A stretch of 64,000 nt of DNA from Omphalotus guepiniiformis (lineage: Eukaryota > Basidiomycota > Agaricomycetes > Agaricales > Omphalotaceae): positions 2,604,001-2,668,000 of the forward strand of contig JAQOOI010000022.1 in the NCBI GenBank assembly GCA_028554645.1, written 5' to 3'. Positions 45,001-57,444 of this stretch are shown here, piece after piece. The notes under the pieces are model-generated. The model saw only the letters and a list, made by a program, of their open reading frames with translations, was not told the DNA's origin and searched no databases. The position numbers and the translations under genes are program-made. The first letter of the stretch is position 1. Every line of letters starts with the position of its first letter.

Positions 45001-48000
45001 CAAATGTGCGCTCCAACGCGGTGCGCGCGATCCACCAGTTGGTGGAGTGCGTAGCAAACGCCAATCCTGAGAAGACCTTAGCCAAATTTTTCTCTTTCTG
45101 TGCCCGCAACATCAGGCTAGAGCTCGAAAATGGTGCAAGTTCACGTAGGACGACTTCGTCCTCCACTCCTATCCCCTCAGATGCTACACTACACTGGAGT
45201 GAGTCACAACTAGGAAGGAATGTTTTACTTATCTTATGGCATTGCAGACTTAGCCATCCTTCGAGGAACAGTGTACAAGTGCGTGATGCTCGTGGTCATT
45301 CTTTTTTAAACTGTAAATCTGATGTGCGCGAATAGTGATGGTCGAGCTGTAACTATTCTCTTTTGTTGTTCTTGTCATCTTACATGCTGAACGTGAACCA
45401 GCTCCTGAAATACAAAGACGAATTCCTGTCACTTTTGAGACTTCTCCATGCGAAGACCTTTTCAAAACGTGGCTTCTCGTGGACGGGCAAGTTACTATCT
45501 AGCATGCTATTGACTTTGACACACACCTACCCCTACGAAAATAAATTCGTAAATCCTGAGGAATGGGAAAGCGAAGGTGCGAACTTTTTGAGGGTTCTCT
45601 AAAGCATAAGTATAGCTGATGATATGGTGCAGAGTTTCGTCGTAGTCATCATCAACACTGGGGAAAGTTATATGCTGCAAATGACGTGACAGTAAGTCGT
45701 GTTAGAAGATCCGAGACCCATTATCTTAATTTCTCTCAGATCTCATGGCATGTTCCCAATGATGAGGAGATAGATTTCACTCTACAGATATTCAAAGAAC
45801 TGGTTGAACCAGCCTTGTCAACGTTGCATGACCTCCTGCGGCCAGGTATGCTCTACGTATCCGAACGCTCTTCTACGTCCCTTATGGTTGCTTGTTAGAT
45901 GTAAACAGGGATGCAATCTGGCGAAACGAATTTTGCCGGTACGTAATGTTATCTTGGCAATGACTATGGCTAATGCTATGTCTAGGCATTTGAGTTTGGT
46001 CCGAAACGCCTTCTCAGGTATTCCAACTTTGGTGGAACAGTATGCATCACCAGAACAAACGGCTTCTGCCGCTAGAACCAGCGATTTTTTGTGAGTAATT
46101 ACGCTATCAATTCATGATGCTCTTTATCCAAGGCTTACAACAACGAGTAGGAATGAGATCCCGGAAATGATAGCAACCCTTGACCCACTAAACTCGGGCT
46201 TCTGTCTTACTAACACGAGTGATGTCCGATATCAGTACATGCAATCTCTTCGGCGAAAGTTTGGCGAATTTCTTCATGCTGCGTCGGTCTCTCTCCGCCA
46301 GCAGGGAGAAGAAAATACTGTAGATGGAGTCCATATGCTTGTAATTGTTTCTCCCGTCATGATCGTGATAAGTCTATATCTCATTTACATATCAGCTGCG
46401 CTCCGTTCGAACATTCATGCTAGAGTATGGCGATAGTCGAGATAGGTGCGTGTCAGAATACATCCACATATCAATAACTGAGAGGCGTCTAGCTACTTCG
46501 TCAATGAAGAGCAGTACGTCTCGGCAAAGAACGTAGCCAGACTATATGCACAGCAGAGAGTGTGGCCTAGAGCGGTGTATGTACGACGTGCAAGGTCAGC
46601 TCGTTTCATCTGGACTGCAGCACACTCTCATTGGTCTTTAGGTTTTATCATTCAGCTCGTTTGCGATGGAACTCCATCGATCGTGTACGAGGGCCACTGG
46701 AAGATAGTCTCATCGACGACGTAGCCCAATGGTCGATGTGGCATTATGCGGTCGTACGAATGTATGAAAGTTCAGTGACTCCTTGGACTATGACTTTGAC
46801 TGACGTTTCTGCAGTTCAAGCCAATCATTACTTGAAAATCTTTGTTCTGTAAGACTTTGATGCGGTCATTGCCGATACAAATTAATTGGTATTTCAGGTA
46901 TATGACGGTGTACGGCGTAGGACGCTCCCTTTGCTATATCGCGCGCTGGGATCAGATATAGACGATGATGACCGTATGAAGGGTGCCCTTTGGACGCTGA
47001 ATTTACCGTCATTCGGTCGTTACGCTATTTCAGGTCCGTCCCGCCGTTCTCCTGCACTGAGCATCATTGACGTTCCTCCGTTAGAACCGATACTTGCAAC
47101 AGAACTCATCACAAAATTGCTAGGCTGTCAGCATAATGAAAAGGTAATTCTTTGCGATCATATTTGTTCGATAGCTTGAATTGCGCTTTTAGCCGTCGAT
47201 ACAGGACTGCGTGTCCAATGTTTCTGAAACATGTAAGTTGCAGTTGTGCGTATCAAATAGCTACAATCGCTGACCCAACCTAGGTCTGGCTTCATTCATT
47301 GAGCCGAACTATTTGGTATATGATGTTATGACGCCTGATTTAGATCAGGCTCTGGCGGAATTCAAGCTACAGCTTGGGGCTACACATAAGGATGGCATGC
47401 TCACTGACAAATGTCGACTTAATCGAATAAATCGGGTGCATCTTCTCAACGAGGCCGCAGAAAAAACGAGTGAGTACGCCCTCCGATCTTTCAATCAGAC
47501 ATCGTGCATGACTGTATTTTCCAGAGTGAGGCAATTATGGCTGTCGCACAATCTCCGAAGACACATTGGCGCTACGCCATAGTTGCACTTCGATGTCTTC
47601 GCACTTTAGTGAGACGAGACAAGCCTTTGACCGCCGCTCAAATATCATTTTTCCTTGACGGAATTCGCGATAGTCATCCAAGCATAGTGAGTGAAGAGTT
47701 TATATGTCCTGAACCTGCTTTGACATGTCTTGCAGCGATACGTATGTGCATTCCCTGAACAACAGTAATCATCGCTAAAGTCCATCTAGTATGCTCAACG
47801 TGCCGTGATGAAGGCTACTCGCAACATTAAACTTCGCACTTTCTGCGCAAGTCCAACAGATCTGTATGAAGGTCGGAATCACAATCCCCTCAGGCAATCG
47901 ATTCCTGTTCAGCCTTCTCATGCATTGACTCAAAAATTCTTGTTTGAGTACAAACGTCCGGTTGAATGGAGCAAGATTGGCAAAGATCCGTTAGTTTCTA

Positions 48001-50578
48001 GTATCTATCGCCTGTCCTGATATACTGACCTATTCCGTTAGAATCTTTTGCGATAAGAATCCTCAAGGCTGGATCGCTTGGAGCGATTCAATATCATTAT
48101 ACAAGCCACCTCAACCTCTAAAATCCTCATTGCAGCCTTGGGAACCCGAGAGTCAAGATGCAGTAATGACGATACGGAAGATCACGACCACATCTTCGTT
48201 TTGGAAGAAGCTTGCCAAGTATCTATCTGAGGAGAACCACGAAACGTCTATGGTGCAGGACAATGTATCGTGTGTAAAATCAATATGTGAGTCTGTCATT
48301 GATTGTATACACACTCGGTGCGGTGCTGAATTCCGGCAAACAGTCCAGATTCTCGAGGACGAGCCATTTCAGTCTCTCCAACCGATTCTGGAGGATTTGA
48401 TCAAAGACAAGGAACCCGATAAGCAACGCGCAGCCGCTGAGCTTATTGCGGGTGTAATTGGAGGTGATCTTGTTTCCTTGATTAAGACTTCCCTGATGGT
48501 GTCTGAAAATTGGCCATCATAGGGTCTAAACATTGGCCTATCAATAAGCAGACAAAGTTCTGGAGCTGGCTAACACCTTATATCAAAACAATTCTGGGCA
48601 CGAACTTAAAGAGCGACACTGTTGGAATTTGGGCTTCGTTCTTAGAGGTATGTCTAATCATCTCTTTAGCGATACAGGCTCGAGTCAGTAATACATATTT
48701 GCAGTATCTTTTTTATAACAAAGATCCTCGCCGAGTTCAGCCTCTTCTAGAACACGTATTGGACCAATTCAAGTCCCTGGATTATAACACAGAACTCTCC
48801 TTCGACGCTGTGAAAATACTCTCGCTGTTCAGATCGTGCTACGAGGAGCTTGGTTGGAAATTCTCGGCTTGGACAGATGAAGCTCTGGACCGGTGCTGGC
48901 GTGAACTTCATAGCGATCATGACGACGTAAGTGCTGGATTTTAATGGGAGAGATTTATTTTGGCAATCTCTTAAAACAGGTCCGTGCGTACATTGCTGAA
49001 TTATTGGCGTTTTCGGACAAGATAAAGGTGTGTAATCTTTGATATATACGCTGTCTGTGTTGCTTAGTAGGCTATAGTGGCAACCTCGCCCTTCACTGCC
49101 CACCGTCGAGATATTTGTGAAGGAGTGCAGAGTACTTCCCATTGATTACGACATCATGGGTATGAGAGGAACTTTCAACCAAGGCCGTGTCAATGAGTTA
49201 GTGAAAAACCTCAAAGTATGGCGTGAAGAAAGGATACCGGGGACGCGAGCCTTTCAATCGAGATACGATCGGCGAGTACTCAATGTCCACACACCTTATG
49301 CGGATACTAACTCACTCCACAGGGCTGGAATTACGGTTTGCAGGTGGCTGTTCCAATTAGTGCATGACACCAATGCAATCTCCGCTTTTGACTACATTCT
49401 ACCTCTCATGGTGCGCTCAGTTTTTCCCCCGCGAACACATGTTTAAAGAATTTCTAGCCTGAACTATTCCGGTTCACGGAAGGTCAGTTATTGACATTTG
49501 AATGGCGTTTCCAATTGTTCATGATGATCCCTAGTGAACGATAATGATGAGCTGGCTAATCGCGCCAATGTCCTTCTGGTCCGGATGTGCGGTGTTAGCC
49601 CTCCTCGGTCGCTCATCAATCCTATTTTGGACGCTATCTTTGAAGCTATTCGATCATCACCGGTAAGCGAACCCTTTCCTTCGTTGAAGTTGGTTTCTCA
49701 TTACTTCGTTGAAGTCTTGGCGCGTGCGACTGAAAGCTCTTCCTCTCGTACAAGGTATGTTGCGCTTCGTCAGTAGGCTACACCTTCAATTGAGTAACAT
49801 TTTCAGTCTTCTACTTCCGTCAAGTACCGCTGATCAAGGACATAAAGATGGTTGAAATGCTTGAGGTGAATTCACTTGAGCTCAGGTGACGTCCGACTAA
49901 GCTGTTTGACTAGGTACTATGTAAATGCTTGGACGACGAGGTGGTAGAGGTCAGGGAGATGGCCGCGACGTAAGCTGTTCTCTAAAGTCCACCTTTGGCG
50001 CTATCTTGACATTTTATTATAGAACACTGTCGGGGATTTTGCGCCTCTCGCCACGAAGCAGCGTCTTGACTCTCAAGGTCAGCATGGATGTAGTTTGTGT
50101 AGACCGCTACTGACAATGAAGATGTACTGCACAGAACCGCTTCGTTCGTCTAGCCAAAAACAGTCGTATACCTGATCGACAAGACCCGACCTACAACAAA
50201 AGCATTCGGCAAAGACACGCTGCGATCCTGGGTATATGCGCCTTGGTCGACAGCTATCCCTACACGGTTGAGAAGTGGATGCCCGAGCTTCTGACAAATG
50301 TTCTGGCTGAACACACGTATGATCCAGTGAGTGATTCGATCCTATGCAGCTGGGATTTTTGTAATGTGCGGCCTGTTTAGATACCCATATCAACCACTGT
50401 ACGGAAATGTGCTCGCAACTTCAAAAAGACACACCAAGACACCTGGCACGAAGACTCCAAACGCTTCGATGATCACCAGCTTGCTGCCTTGTCTACTCTA
50501 CTCACTGGATCTTCCTACTGTGAGTACCATTAAAGTCCATTCATGTCAATATTAATCTGTCATTCTCCAGATGCATAA
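42041..50578 (+). CDS. BLM10: Proteasome activator Blm10/PA200
   Basis: Large HEAT-repeat protein that caps the 20S proteasome. It starts MTLTLPDISSMNLHDPGPNF, then FPEGADEDDRYLQKLKSYAK, SLPYSIEPYSKMMNMLDFIL, YWSMLKYPIPKEKRVALAKI and LPWKPIYEILSQDLFLDRRQ, all typical of the Blm10 N-terminus. The span of 8.5 kb with over twenty short introns encodes helical repeats, for example VVDAVAGACNQICVHLSEPL, FSKRGFSWTGKLLSSMLLTL and FDAVKILSLFRSCYEELGWK. After the final intron (donor T|GTGAGT, acceptor CTCCAG) the protein ends LLTGSSYYA. Its last three residues Tyr-Tyr-Ala form the HbYX motif that docks into 20S alpha-ring pockets and opens the gate. The C-terminal motif confirms the 3' end at 50578. 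Exact internal exon borders were not all worked out. Confidence 0.92.
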
Positions 50579-50754
50579 ATTGGAATGTACTACAAGGACA
50601 GATATGTATCTCTTGACACCATGATCATCAACCATTATGTAGCCACAATCTACCCAAGTAATTACGATAGACATCTATAGTATCTGTATACGAATCTCGT
50701 ATAACAATATACCCCATTTCAAGGAATCTAACTATAAGTACATCAAACAGCTTC

Positions 50755-51706
50755 CTAAACCTGCAAAGCGGGTATCTGACTCTGGGGCACGGTCGAAGCC
50801 TGCGACAAATTAGGCGATCTCTCTCCCTCCTCCAAGTCAAGGTCGCTTTGAGTTATCCCTCTCTCCGTAGTTTCGGTGCCGTCGGCGGTTCCTGACCTTG
50901 CACCTGCATCTGGCACCATGTCGATGGGGGCTTGCGAACGATTTGTATAGCCGGATTTTACGCGGTTGTTGGAAACAGATTCTCTGAAACAAAGAAATAA
51001 GACAAGCTCTCAGGGCGATTAAGGTAAATGTTCAACTAACCTGATTTCAGCAATGAGGTCATCAATAGCGTACCACGCCATTGAACCATAGGCTACCCCC
51101 CTCCACCAGCCCAAGAGATCTGCTGGTTCTACATAGGCATGAGCATGGAGATGGTCAGTAACCGGAATCTTGTTGTCTTTGAAAGGTGGAGTGATGAAAC
51201 CGATGCGAAATTGAGGATTGGAAAGTAACTGAGAGGGTATCGGCGTAGTGAAGCTGACTGGCGACGGTACGGGAGATGAAGGAGTGAGCACCGAATTCAG
51301 CAATCTTGTTGCGAGATTTCTGACATTCACTAGCAATGGTAGGTCGGATGATGACTAGAAGCAAATTCCTATGTGAAATGCTATTCGTTTCCCGAATACG
51401 AGTGTCACTAACCAAGGTGTATATTGATGGAACATGCAAGCTAAACATATAGGGATGAGTATCATATGCAACGCGAGATGGAATATAAAGGACTGACTTG
51501 AAAGCTATGATGATATGACCTTTGCTCGAAACGGGGTTGGCCTTTTCGCGATATGCAGTAAAGTTGTCGTCCCTCCAGAGGATCTCAGGTTGAGTAGAGC
51601 TAGATGGAGAAGAAGGAGACGGAGATCTAGGAGAATTGGGAGGAGCGTCGAGAGCAGAAGAGACGATGCCGCATAATGGGCAGCCAGGCTTTGGTGCAAA
51701 TGCCAT
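50755..51706 (-). CDS. HIT (histidine triad) domain protein
   Basis: HIT-superfamily nucleotide hydrolase/transferase; the substrate is unknown. It starts MAFAPKPGCPLCGIVSSALD, where CPLC may be a zinc knuckle. A Pro/Ser-rich insert and ILWRDDNFTAYREKANPVSS follow, then KGHIIIAFK, HVPSIYTL and LVNVRNLATRLLNSVL. RIGFITPPFKDNKIPVTDHL leads into the triad HLHAHAY. Then come LLGWWRGVAYGSMAWYAIDD and LIAEIR. The C-terminal tail is disordered (GERSPNLSQASTVPQSQIPA) and ends LQV at TAG 50755. The triad reads H-x-H-x-H, as required for catalysis. The long insert and tail differ from canonical Hnt1. The gene is convergent with Blm10, stops 177 bp apart. Confidence 0.8.
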
Positions 51707-51784
51707 CGAGATGGTTACTGGTCAAGTGCAATTTACGCCAAAGTAGCTTTCCATTCAATATTTCAACCTCACGTAACAAACAAT

Positions 51785-52801
51785 ATGTCTTCATCTGTCC
51801 TCGACGCTTTCCAGTTCTTCAGAGACGACCTTGACGAGCACAATGATAGGAGAGAACGTCTCATCAAGGTCCATATAAATACCCTTTCGTTTTCGTCGAT
51901 GGACCCGTAATTTACTCAAGATGGTCAGGCTAGTCGCGATATAACAAACATCTCCAAGAAAACTATATTTCTTCTTCATCGCATAGCACTGGAAGCTCAG
52001 GATGCATCTGATGAACGCGCCAAAGCTGTCCATGCTGCTCAGAAAAGCCGAGAGAAACTGAAGGAGGTTCAGAACATGTATGCAACTCTAAAGGAAGAAT
52101 TAGCCGGCGATCGTTTCTGGCGCTACCAACGACAAGTCTCTCCTGGGCTTCAAGAATATATTGAAGCTCTGAGCTTCGCTCACTTTTTAGAACACGAGAT
52201 CCTAATAACATTCGCCCAAGTTCAACAGACTCTGTGTAGTGATGATGGAGTACCTGTAAGTATCTAGGACTTTATTATTTAGTCGCCCATTCCTAACGGC
52301 GATGCTTCTTTAGTACTTTCCCTTGACCATTTCCGACTACCTACTGGGGATCTCGGATCTGACGGGTGAACTGATGAGGTTAGCTATTTCCAGCTTTGGA
52401 CGGCGGGGCGGACGTTCAAAGGCCTTGAAAATTTGCTCCTTCGTGAGGGGTTGCAAGGCAGGCAAGTAGACGCGGTAAAAACTGTGAAACCGTTCTTAAT
52501 TCTGACGCTCTCCTAGACTTTGAGCGGTTGACACCCTACATCTGGGAACTCAAGAAAAAGCAACATGTCACCGCACAATCTCTAATGAAAATTGAAGATG
52601 GTATGTGCTTCTATTTCACCTTGCCCTGACCGACGTTTACCTGGGTGAACGATAGCTGTATACGCCGCCGTTGTCAGAAGTTCTGAATTCGATCTCTCAC
52701 CGGATATGTTGGATGACATTGTCAGCAATTCTCTCTCCATCCACGATAAGAATTCCCATGCTGAAGGGGATCGAGGAGAGACTTGGGAGATGACTGTATG
52801 A
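51785..52801 (+). CDS. Translin
   Basis: Octameric single-stranded nucleic-acid-binding protein that forms the C3PO ribonuclease with Trax. It starts MSSSVLDAFQFFRDDLDEHN, then DRRERLIK, ASRDITNISKKTIFLLHRIA, LKEELAGDRFWRYQRQVSPG, LQEYIEALSFAHFLEHEILI, YFPLTISDYLLGISDLTGEL, MRLAISSFGRRGGRSKALKI, CSFVRGCKADFERLTPYIWE, KKKQHVTAQSLMKIEDAVYA and VVRSSEFDLSPDMLDD, ending TWEMTV. The GRSKALKI segment corresponds to the GTP/ATP-binding-like region of translin. The start codon lies 78 bp from that of the divergent HIT gene. A poly-A run at about 52821-52833 is just downstream of the stop, in the 3' UTR. Confidence 0.92.
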
Positions 52802-52994
52802 TATACCTTGCTTGGTCCTCGAAAAAAAAAAAAACAAATCAAAGTCTATCCATACACCATCTAACCTACATACAAACATCCACTACCAACGATACAAACC
52901 AATATAAGATGTACAACAGTAATCCAACAACAATGCGTTCGCATATATCGAGAAATACAAGGTCACCGTATATCTTACAACAACCCCTCAGGCC

Positions 52995-55048
52995 TCAGGC
53001 TTTGTACCTGACTTCTAATTTCCCCGACTGCATCCAAGCCATCTCCACCAACAAGACATGGTCATCGAGTTTTGAGATTTCATTCAACTCAATATTTTTG
53101 CCGTTAACATCCAGAGCGATCTTCTCAACAAATTGCTCTCGGGAGATCGTGCCATTGGCATCATATACAACCATCGAGTGGTTTGTGTTGGATTCATACA
53201 AGTCAAACGCAAGCGCAGCAGGGGCCTGCGTAGGCGGGGACTCGGGTGGTTCCAGAACGAAAATGGGCCTAGTAGCGGTAGACTCTTCTGCCAAGATAGA
53301 GAGTTCCGTGGGCTGAATTGTAAGAGAGTCAACAGGTTCATGAGAGAGCAAGGGCGTTCGTTCATCTACAGGCAAGAAACTACCGGTGTCCTCCTCAACT
53401 TCAGAAGGCTGAGGCGCGGGATCATCACTTGAATCGTCACTAGATCCACCGAAGCATCGGTGGAATACAAGCGAAAGCCATAAAGTCAGGACAAGGTAGA
53501 TATGCCTCATAAAGGCAAGGGCAATATACGAGCTGTTCTCTCGATACGCTTCGAGTCCTGGAATGGGACGCACAGTGAGCGTCGAGCTAGACTCTGACGG
53601 CGCTTCGCTGGGTGTCTCCTCTATCAAATCAGGCGAATTTCGCCTGCTAGGCATCCCCATGTCAGATATAGACTGGCTAGAGCCATTTAGACCCGAAGGA
53701 CTAGGCGAAAGATGAGCGATGGGCCGCAATTGGGGAGACGGCGGTGGGGTAGGCAGCGCGTCATCAATTGATACCTGAGTACTGAGAGAGTGCGGAGACA
53801 GCAACGACAGCTGAATCTCTGCGCCAGGGTCTGCGTGATACTTTGGAACCGAGTACACAGGGCTTGCAAGGAATTGACCCCCAAAAGACGGCACGGAATA
53901 CGATGTCGTGCTAGCGCCTGCATCTCGCGTATCCACCAAATGCGCGCCTGAATTGACAGGCGTGAAAAGAGTAAATTGCGGAAATTTCGTGCCAAGAATA
54001 TTGGTGAGAGCAGCTGAGTCAATCTGAACTTGTGAGAACCCATGGACGGAAGGACCAAGGGGGATGACGACTGCCTGGGCCGGGTGAACGACAGAAGGTG
54101 AAGAAGCAAGAACGACATGCTGATCAGAGGCATTGAAAGTTTGACAGTTCATGGGGGAGCAATGTGCGAGGGCTCGGCCGATGGGAGAGTCGGCGGATTC
54201 AGAAGGATCGCACGTCTGCAGGAGCAATGACCCTGAACCTGTTATCTGAACCGCTCCTGACGGAGCGACCGAGAGTGAGATATCAGGTGATGCACTAAGA
54301 ACAACTGTCCTGGGGCACAGGATAGCGTACGTGCGAGCACGGGGCACGAGAAACACCAAGGAGGAATTCACAGAATTTCTCAGGAAACTAAAGAAAGGGC
54401 GGATTGAATGTTTTGACGGTCGTGTTCCGGAACCCTGACTTACCTGTCTTTTCCAATAGACCACACAGCCCAATCACCGGGATGGGCTATCTGCGCCGTC
54501 TGCATATCTTCAACGAACTTTCCACGAGTATCCCAGAGCAAAGCACTAGAGTGTTCCGTCCAACCTTCTTCCAAGACAAAGCTAGAACCACGATTTGAAG
54601 CGATGTCAAAGGAGAGCGTGCCGTTATGGCCAAAGTTGCCAAGCCACCGCACTTCACCTGACGAGTAAACGAGCCGATAAGTGAAGGAAAAGTGCCTGGC
54701 AGAAAGGCCAACGAGAGGGACTGAAATAGCAAGATAAAGAACATGCTCATGCTTTTCTGGTCCAAATCCCGTGTAATCCGAAGGCACGAGAGAAACTAGG
54801 GCTTCACCGGCGGCAGAAGGATATTCAGTGAAATCTGTTTCACCCCAATCGCCTTCTTTTCTTCCGTCATAAGGCGTGTCTGACCACAATTGCACTTTCA
54901 TGCCATGATGCTTGTACTGTTGAAACTGGTCAAGATCAAGAAAGGCAAAGAAACGCAGATTAAGAAGGTCAGAGCCGATAGTCGTGTGCTCGTGTGGTAC
55001 GGTAAGCTGAAGGGACTCGCCAAGGGCTGGGGTGAAAGAAAGGGACAT
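52995..55048 (-). CDS. Membrane-anchored protein of unknown function, about 670 aa
   Basis: Not recognised; probably a fungal lineage-specific family. Exon 1 (55048 to about 54441) encodes MSLSFTPALGESLQLTVPHE, LRFFAFLDLDQFQQYKHHGM, QLWSDTPYDGRKEGDWGETD and FSFTYRLVYSSGEVRWLGNF, a beta-rich region. After one GT-AG intron the rest is one long exon. It contains NSSLVFLVPRARTYAILCPR, a Ser/Pro-rich middle, a hydrophobic helix YIALAFMRHIYLVLTLWLSL (likely one membrane span) and an acidic stretch with GGSSDDSSDDPAPQPSEVEE. Near the end is KLDDHVLLVEMAWMQSGKLE. The VRWLGNFGHNGTLSFD motif and the Trp-rich N-terminus recall carbohydrate-interacting proteins, but that is weak. Confidence 0.7.
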
Positions 55049-55180
55049 TCTGCTTGAGCCTTGTTGGGGGCAACGTACAAAGGACGACGGTTGACCTCAA
55101 GTCTAGATACAAATTACAACCGTAGAATCCTCGAATTTAAGTTGACGTCATCCTACTTCGGTCCGTGTACAGTCCTGCTA

Positions 55181-56648
55181 TTACATCCACATTAAATTAT
55201 TACTCGTATATAGTCCATAGCAATAACATCTATCTTTTTCTTTTGCGAGCACCGATTGCACGCTCTTCGAGCCATTTTCTTCGTGCAATAAGCGTAAATG
55301 AATCTGACACTCGAACCCTGAAAGAGAACACTCACTCTTTCCTCGTGTTCCACTCCACCCACTTGCAGCCGCTTTTCTTCCACGAGTCATTACCCAGCAT
55401 AGATAATACGTTTATGTGTCTCTGCACAAAGCTGTCGGCAGAAATATTTGGCAGCAGAGGGTTCGTCATATCGCATTTGCCTCGGCAGACCGGGCACGAT
55501 GCGTTTCTCTTTCAATATATCTCTGCGTTATTGAATTAACGGAATGTCGGATGAACAACGGTCACCTTTTTGACAATCCACTGATTTCCACAATCACCGC
55601 AAAGGGTGTGTCCGCATGGGTTTACGAGCTGCGCACAAGAACTACAAAGAAAGCATGAGGTGAGCACATTACAGGGCGAAGCTCAGGCCTTCAAGTTCCG
55701 TGAAGCTTTTTTTTACTCACAAAAGATCAAAACAACTATAAAAAAACAATCAGTCAAGACGCAGGCAGGCGATCAAAAGAAGCGCATACACCGGACAGGT
55801 TATCTCGTCCTCGTAGCACTCAAGTATTTCCGTCATATGGCCGCTATGGCCCATCTTGCTCCTCTTCTTGGACGAGAAACTCGAGTCCAGGTCATCCGTC
55901 ACGTCGTCGGATGCACGACGGCGTTTGCAGCCACTTTGCGTAGAAAGACCGCATTCATTGGCTTAGTCATAGGCTGATCATGAATGGTATGTCAGTACAA
56001 CAGTTTGAGTCACAATTCACGAGAAGGAATCGTATCCGGATTGTTGGTAAGGAAAAGAGGATTCAATGGTTTAGTCCCGGGGGAACTATGCCGTACTGGG
56101 AATCGGGACGTTTGTGTTCATCCAGAAAGGCACTCACAGAGGTTATCAGACAGGAATATCTCTAAAGAAAACAACGATACAAAGAAATGGGGAGCTGATT
56201 AGTAGACCACTCACATGTCGACCCTCCCTCAGCCATCGTGATTCTATCGTTGACCAGCTGATTTTCTACAGCATCTAGCTGGCTGAGAAAGGCTTCATCA
56301 AGCTCCAAATCGTCCTCTGAGAAGTAGGCACTGCTCGGCGTCTGGGCAGCCGACTGAGAATCTGTGATCCAGGGTAAGTTTATTGTCAACAACTTTCAAG
56401 CATCTCCACATACATTGTATTTGCCCATTCTCAGTGCTTCTTTGTTCAACATAAGTTTCCAGAGAAGGAAGACCAGTGTTTATTGGTACACGAGAGAGTT
56501 CCGGATCCTGTAGTGCTGTAGAATCGTCTACCCATGAAGCAAACTGAGGTTGAGTTTGCATGGCCTCCCATTCCTCCTCTCGTATTCCTGCGAAATCGAT
56601 ATCGTCCGCCATTTGATCATATTCGTCGTCGGAGGTGGTTGTTGCCAT
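55181..56648 (-). CDS. RING finger protein (probable E3 ubiquitin ligase)
   Basis: The start is MATTTSDDEYDQMADDIDFA, then GIREEEWEAMQTQPQFASWV, an acidic block SSAYFSEDDLELDEAFLSQL, and a Lys/Arg-rich segment with FSSKKRSKMGHSGHMTEILE. The RING reads EDEITCPVCFDLFSCAQLVN, PCGHTLCGDCGNQWIVKK, then NASCPVCRGKCD. All C3HC4 ligands are present (CPVC, CGH, CGDC, CPVC), but only if the 15-nt microexon at 55735-55721 is included. The tail has NPLLPNISADSFVQRHINVL and SMLGNDSWKKSGCKWVEWNT. The last exon and stop are uncertain: ends at 55181 or about 55192 are possible depending on the frame after an intron near 55330-55250. Confidence 0.75.
55721..55735 (-). other. 15-nt microexon inside the RING domain
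   Basis: On the minus strand: TTTTTTATAG, then TTGTTTTGATCTTTT, then GTGAGT. It encodes the second RING Cys and its neighbours (CFDLF) and is flanked by introns of about 56 and 80 nt. Without it the RING would lack its second cysteine ligand. Confidence 0.75.
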
Positions 56649-57444
56649 TCTCGAGATGGTGCGATGAATTACATGAGTTCTGCGCAAAGGATGCAGTCGG
56701 TATACTGGTTGCCTGCAGAATACAGCGTTTCGTTGAATCTGTTGAACAAGTCACGTGACGGCTTAATGACTCCGCGTAACTCGGCGTCGCATTCGGACCT
56801 TGCAATACATCCTATTTCGTGAAGGGCGCTACACATGCGGGAAGAGTATTCACTGCGCACAGAAATAAATTCCGAACAATATCCAGTGGCGTTGACTTGC
56901 TGCAACAGCCTGCATACTTGATTTCATTAAATTTATTGGAGAGTAGTATAGTTGCTCTCAGTTTCCGGCTCCAACTCGGGTTTAGCGGGTTCGCAACATA
57001 TTGCTGTTTAATTACGGAAAGTGTACACGCTGACCGCGGCAGGTCGCCCCGAGCAGTTTACGCTCCAATAGTGTTTCCAGTGGGTAGACTGTCGGACCGT
57101 TAAAGAACATAGGAAGGCTGCACCCTGCACCACTCGCCCCACCCACAAAGAAACATCTTTGTAGACCTCCGTTGTCTCGGCGTTTGTGCTCGAAAGCTGG
57201 AACAGAGCTGGAGCAACGAGAAATTCACAAAACTAGTCAGCCGTGTTGCCAGAGGTGGGTGTGCGGCAGTGAGCCAAGCGTTTTATATTTTGTATGGCTA
57301 AAATTAACCATGCGGGGTATTTTTAGGAGGGATGGTCTTGGCATTGGCTTGGCCTCCAGCAAAGCCACAAAAATAGGCACGTCCTGGCAGGCATAAGAGC
57401 CAAGAGCAAAAACGCAAAAGGTTCCCCCCACGTACAAGACAAAA
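56649..57444. other. Divergent intergenic region, no gene seen
   Basis: A 796-bp region between the RING gene (-) and the Pro/Ser-rich gene (+). Overlapping ORFs of up to 94 codons carry no recognisable motif. It contains promoter regions for both neighbours, without a clear TATA box. Confidence 0.35.

Noticed and set aside
52821..52833. Poly-A run downstream of translin as a retrotransposed tail
   Set aside because: It is a short run in the 3' UTR with no target-site duplication, and translin has introns, so it is not a retrocopy.
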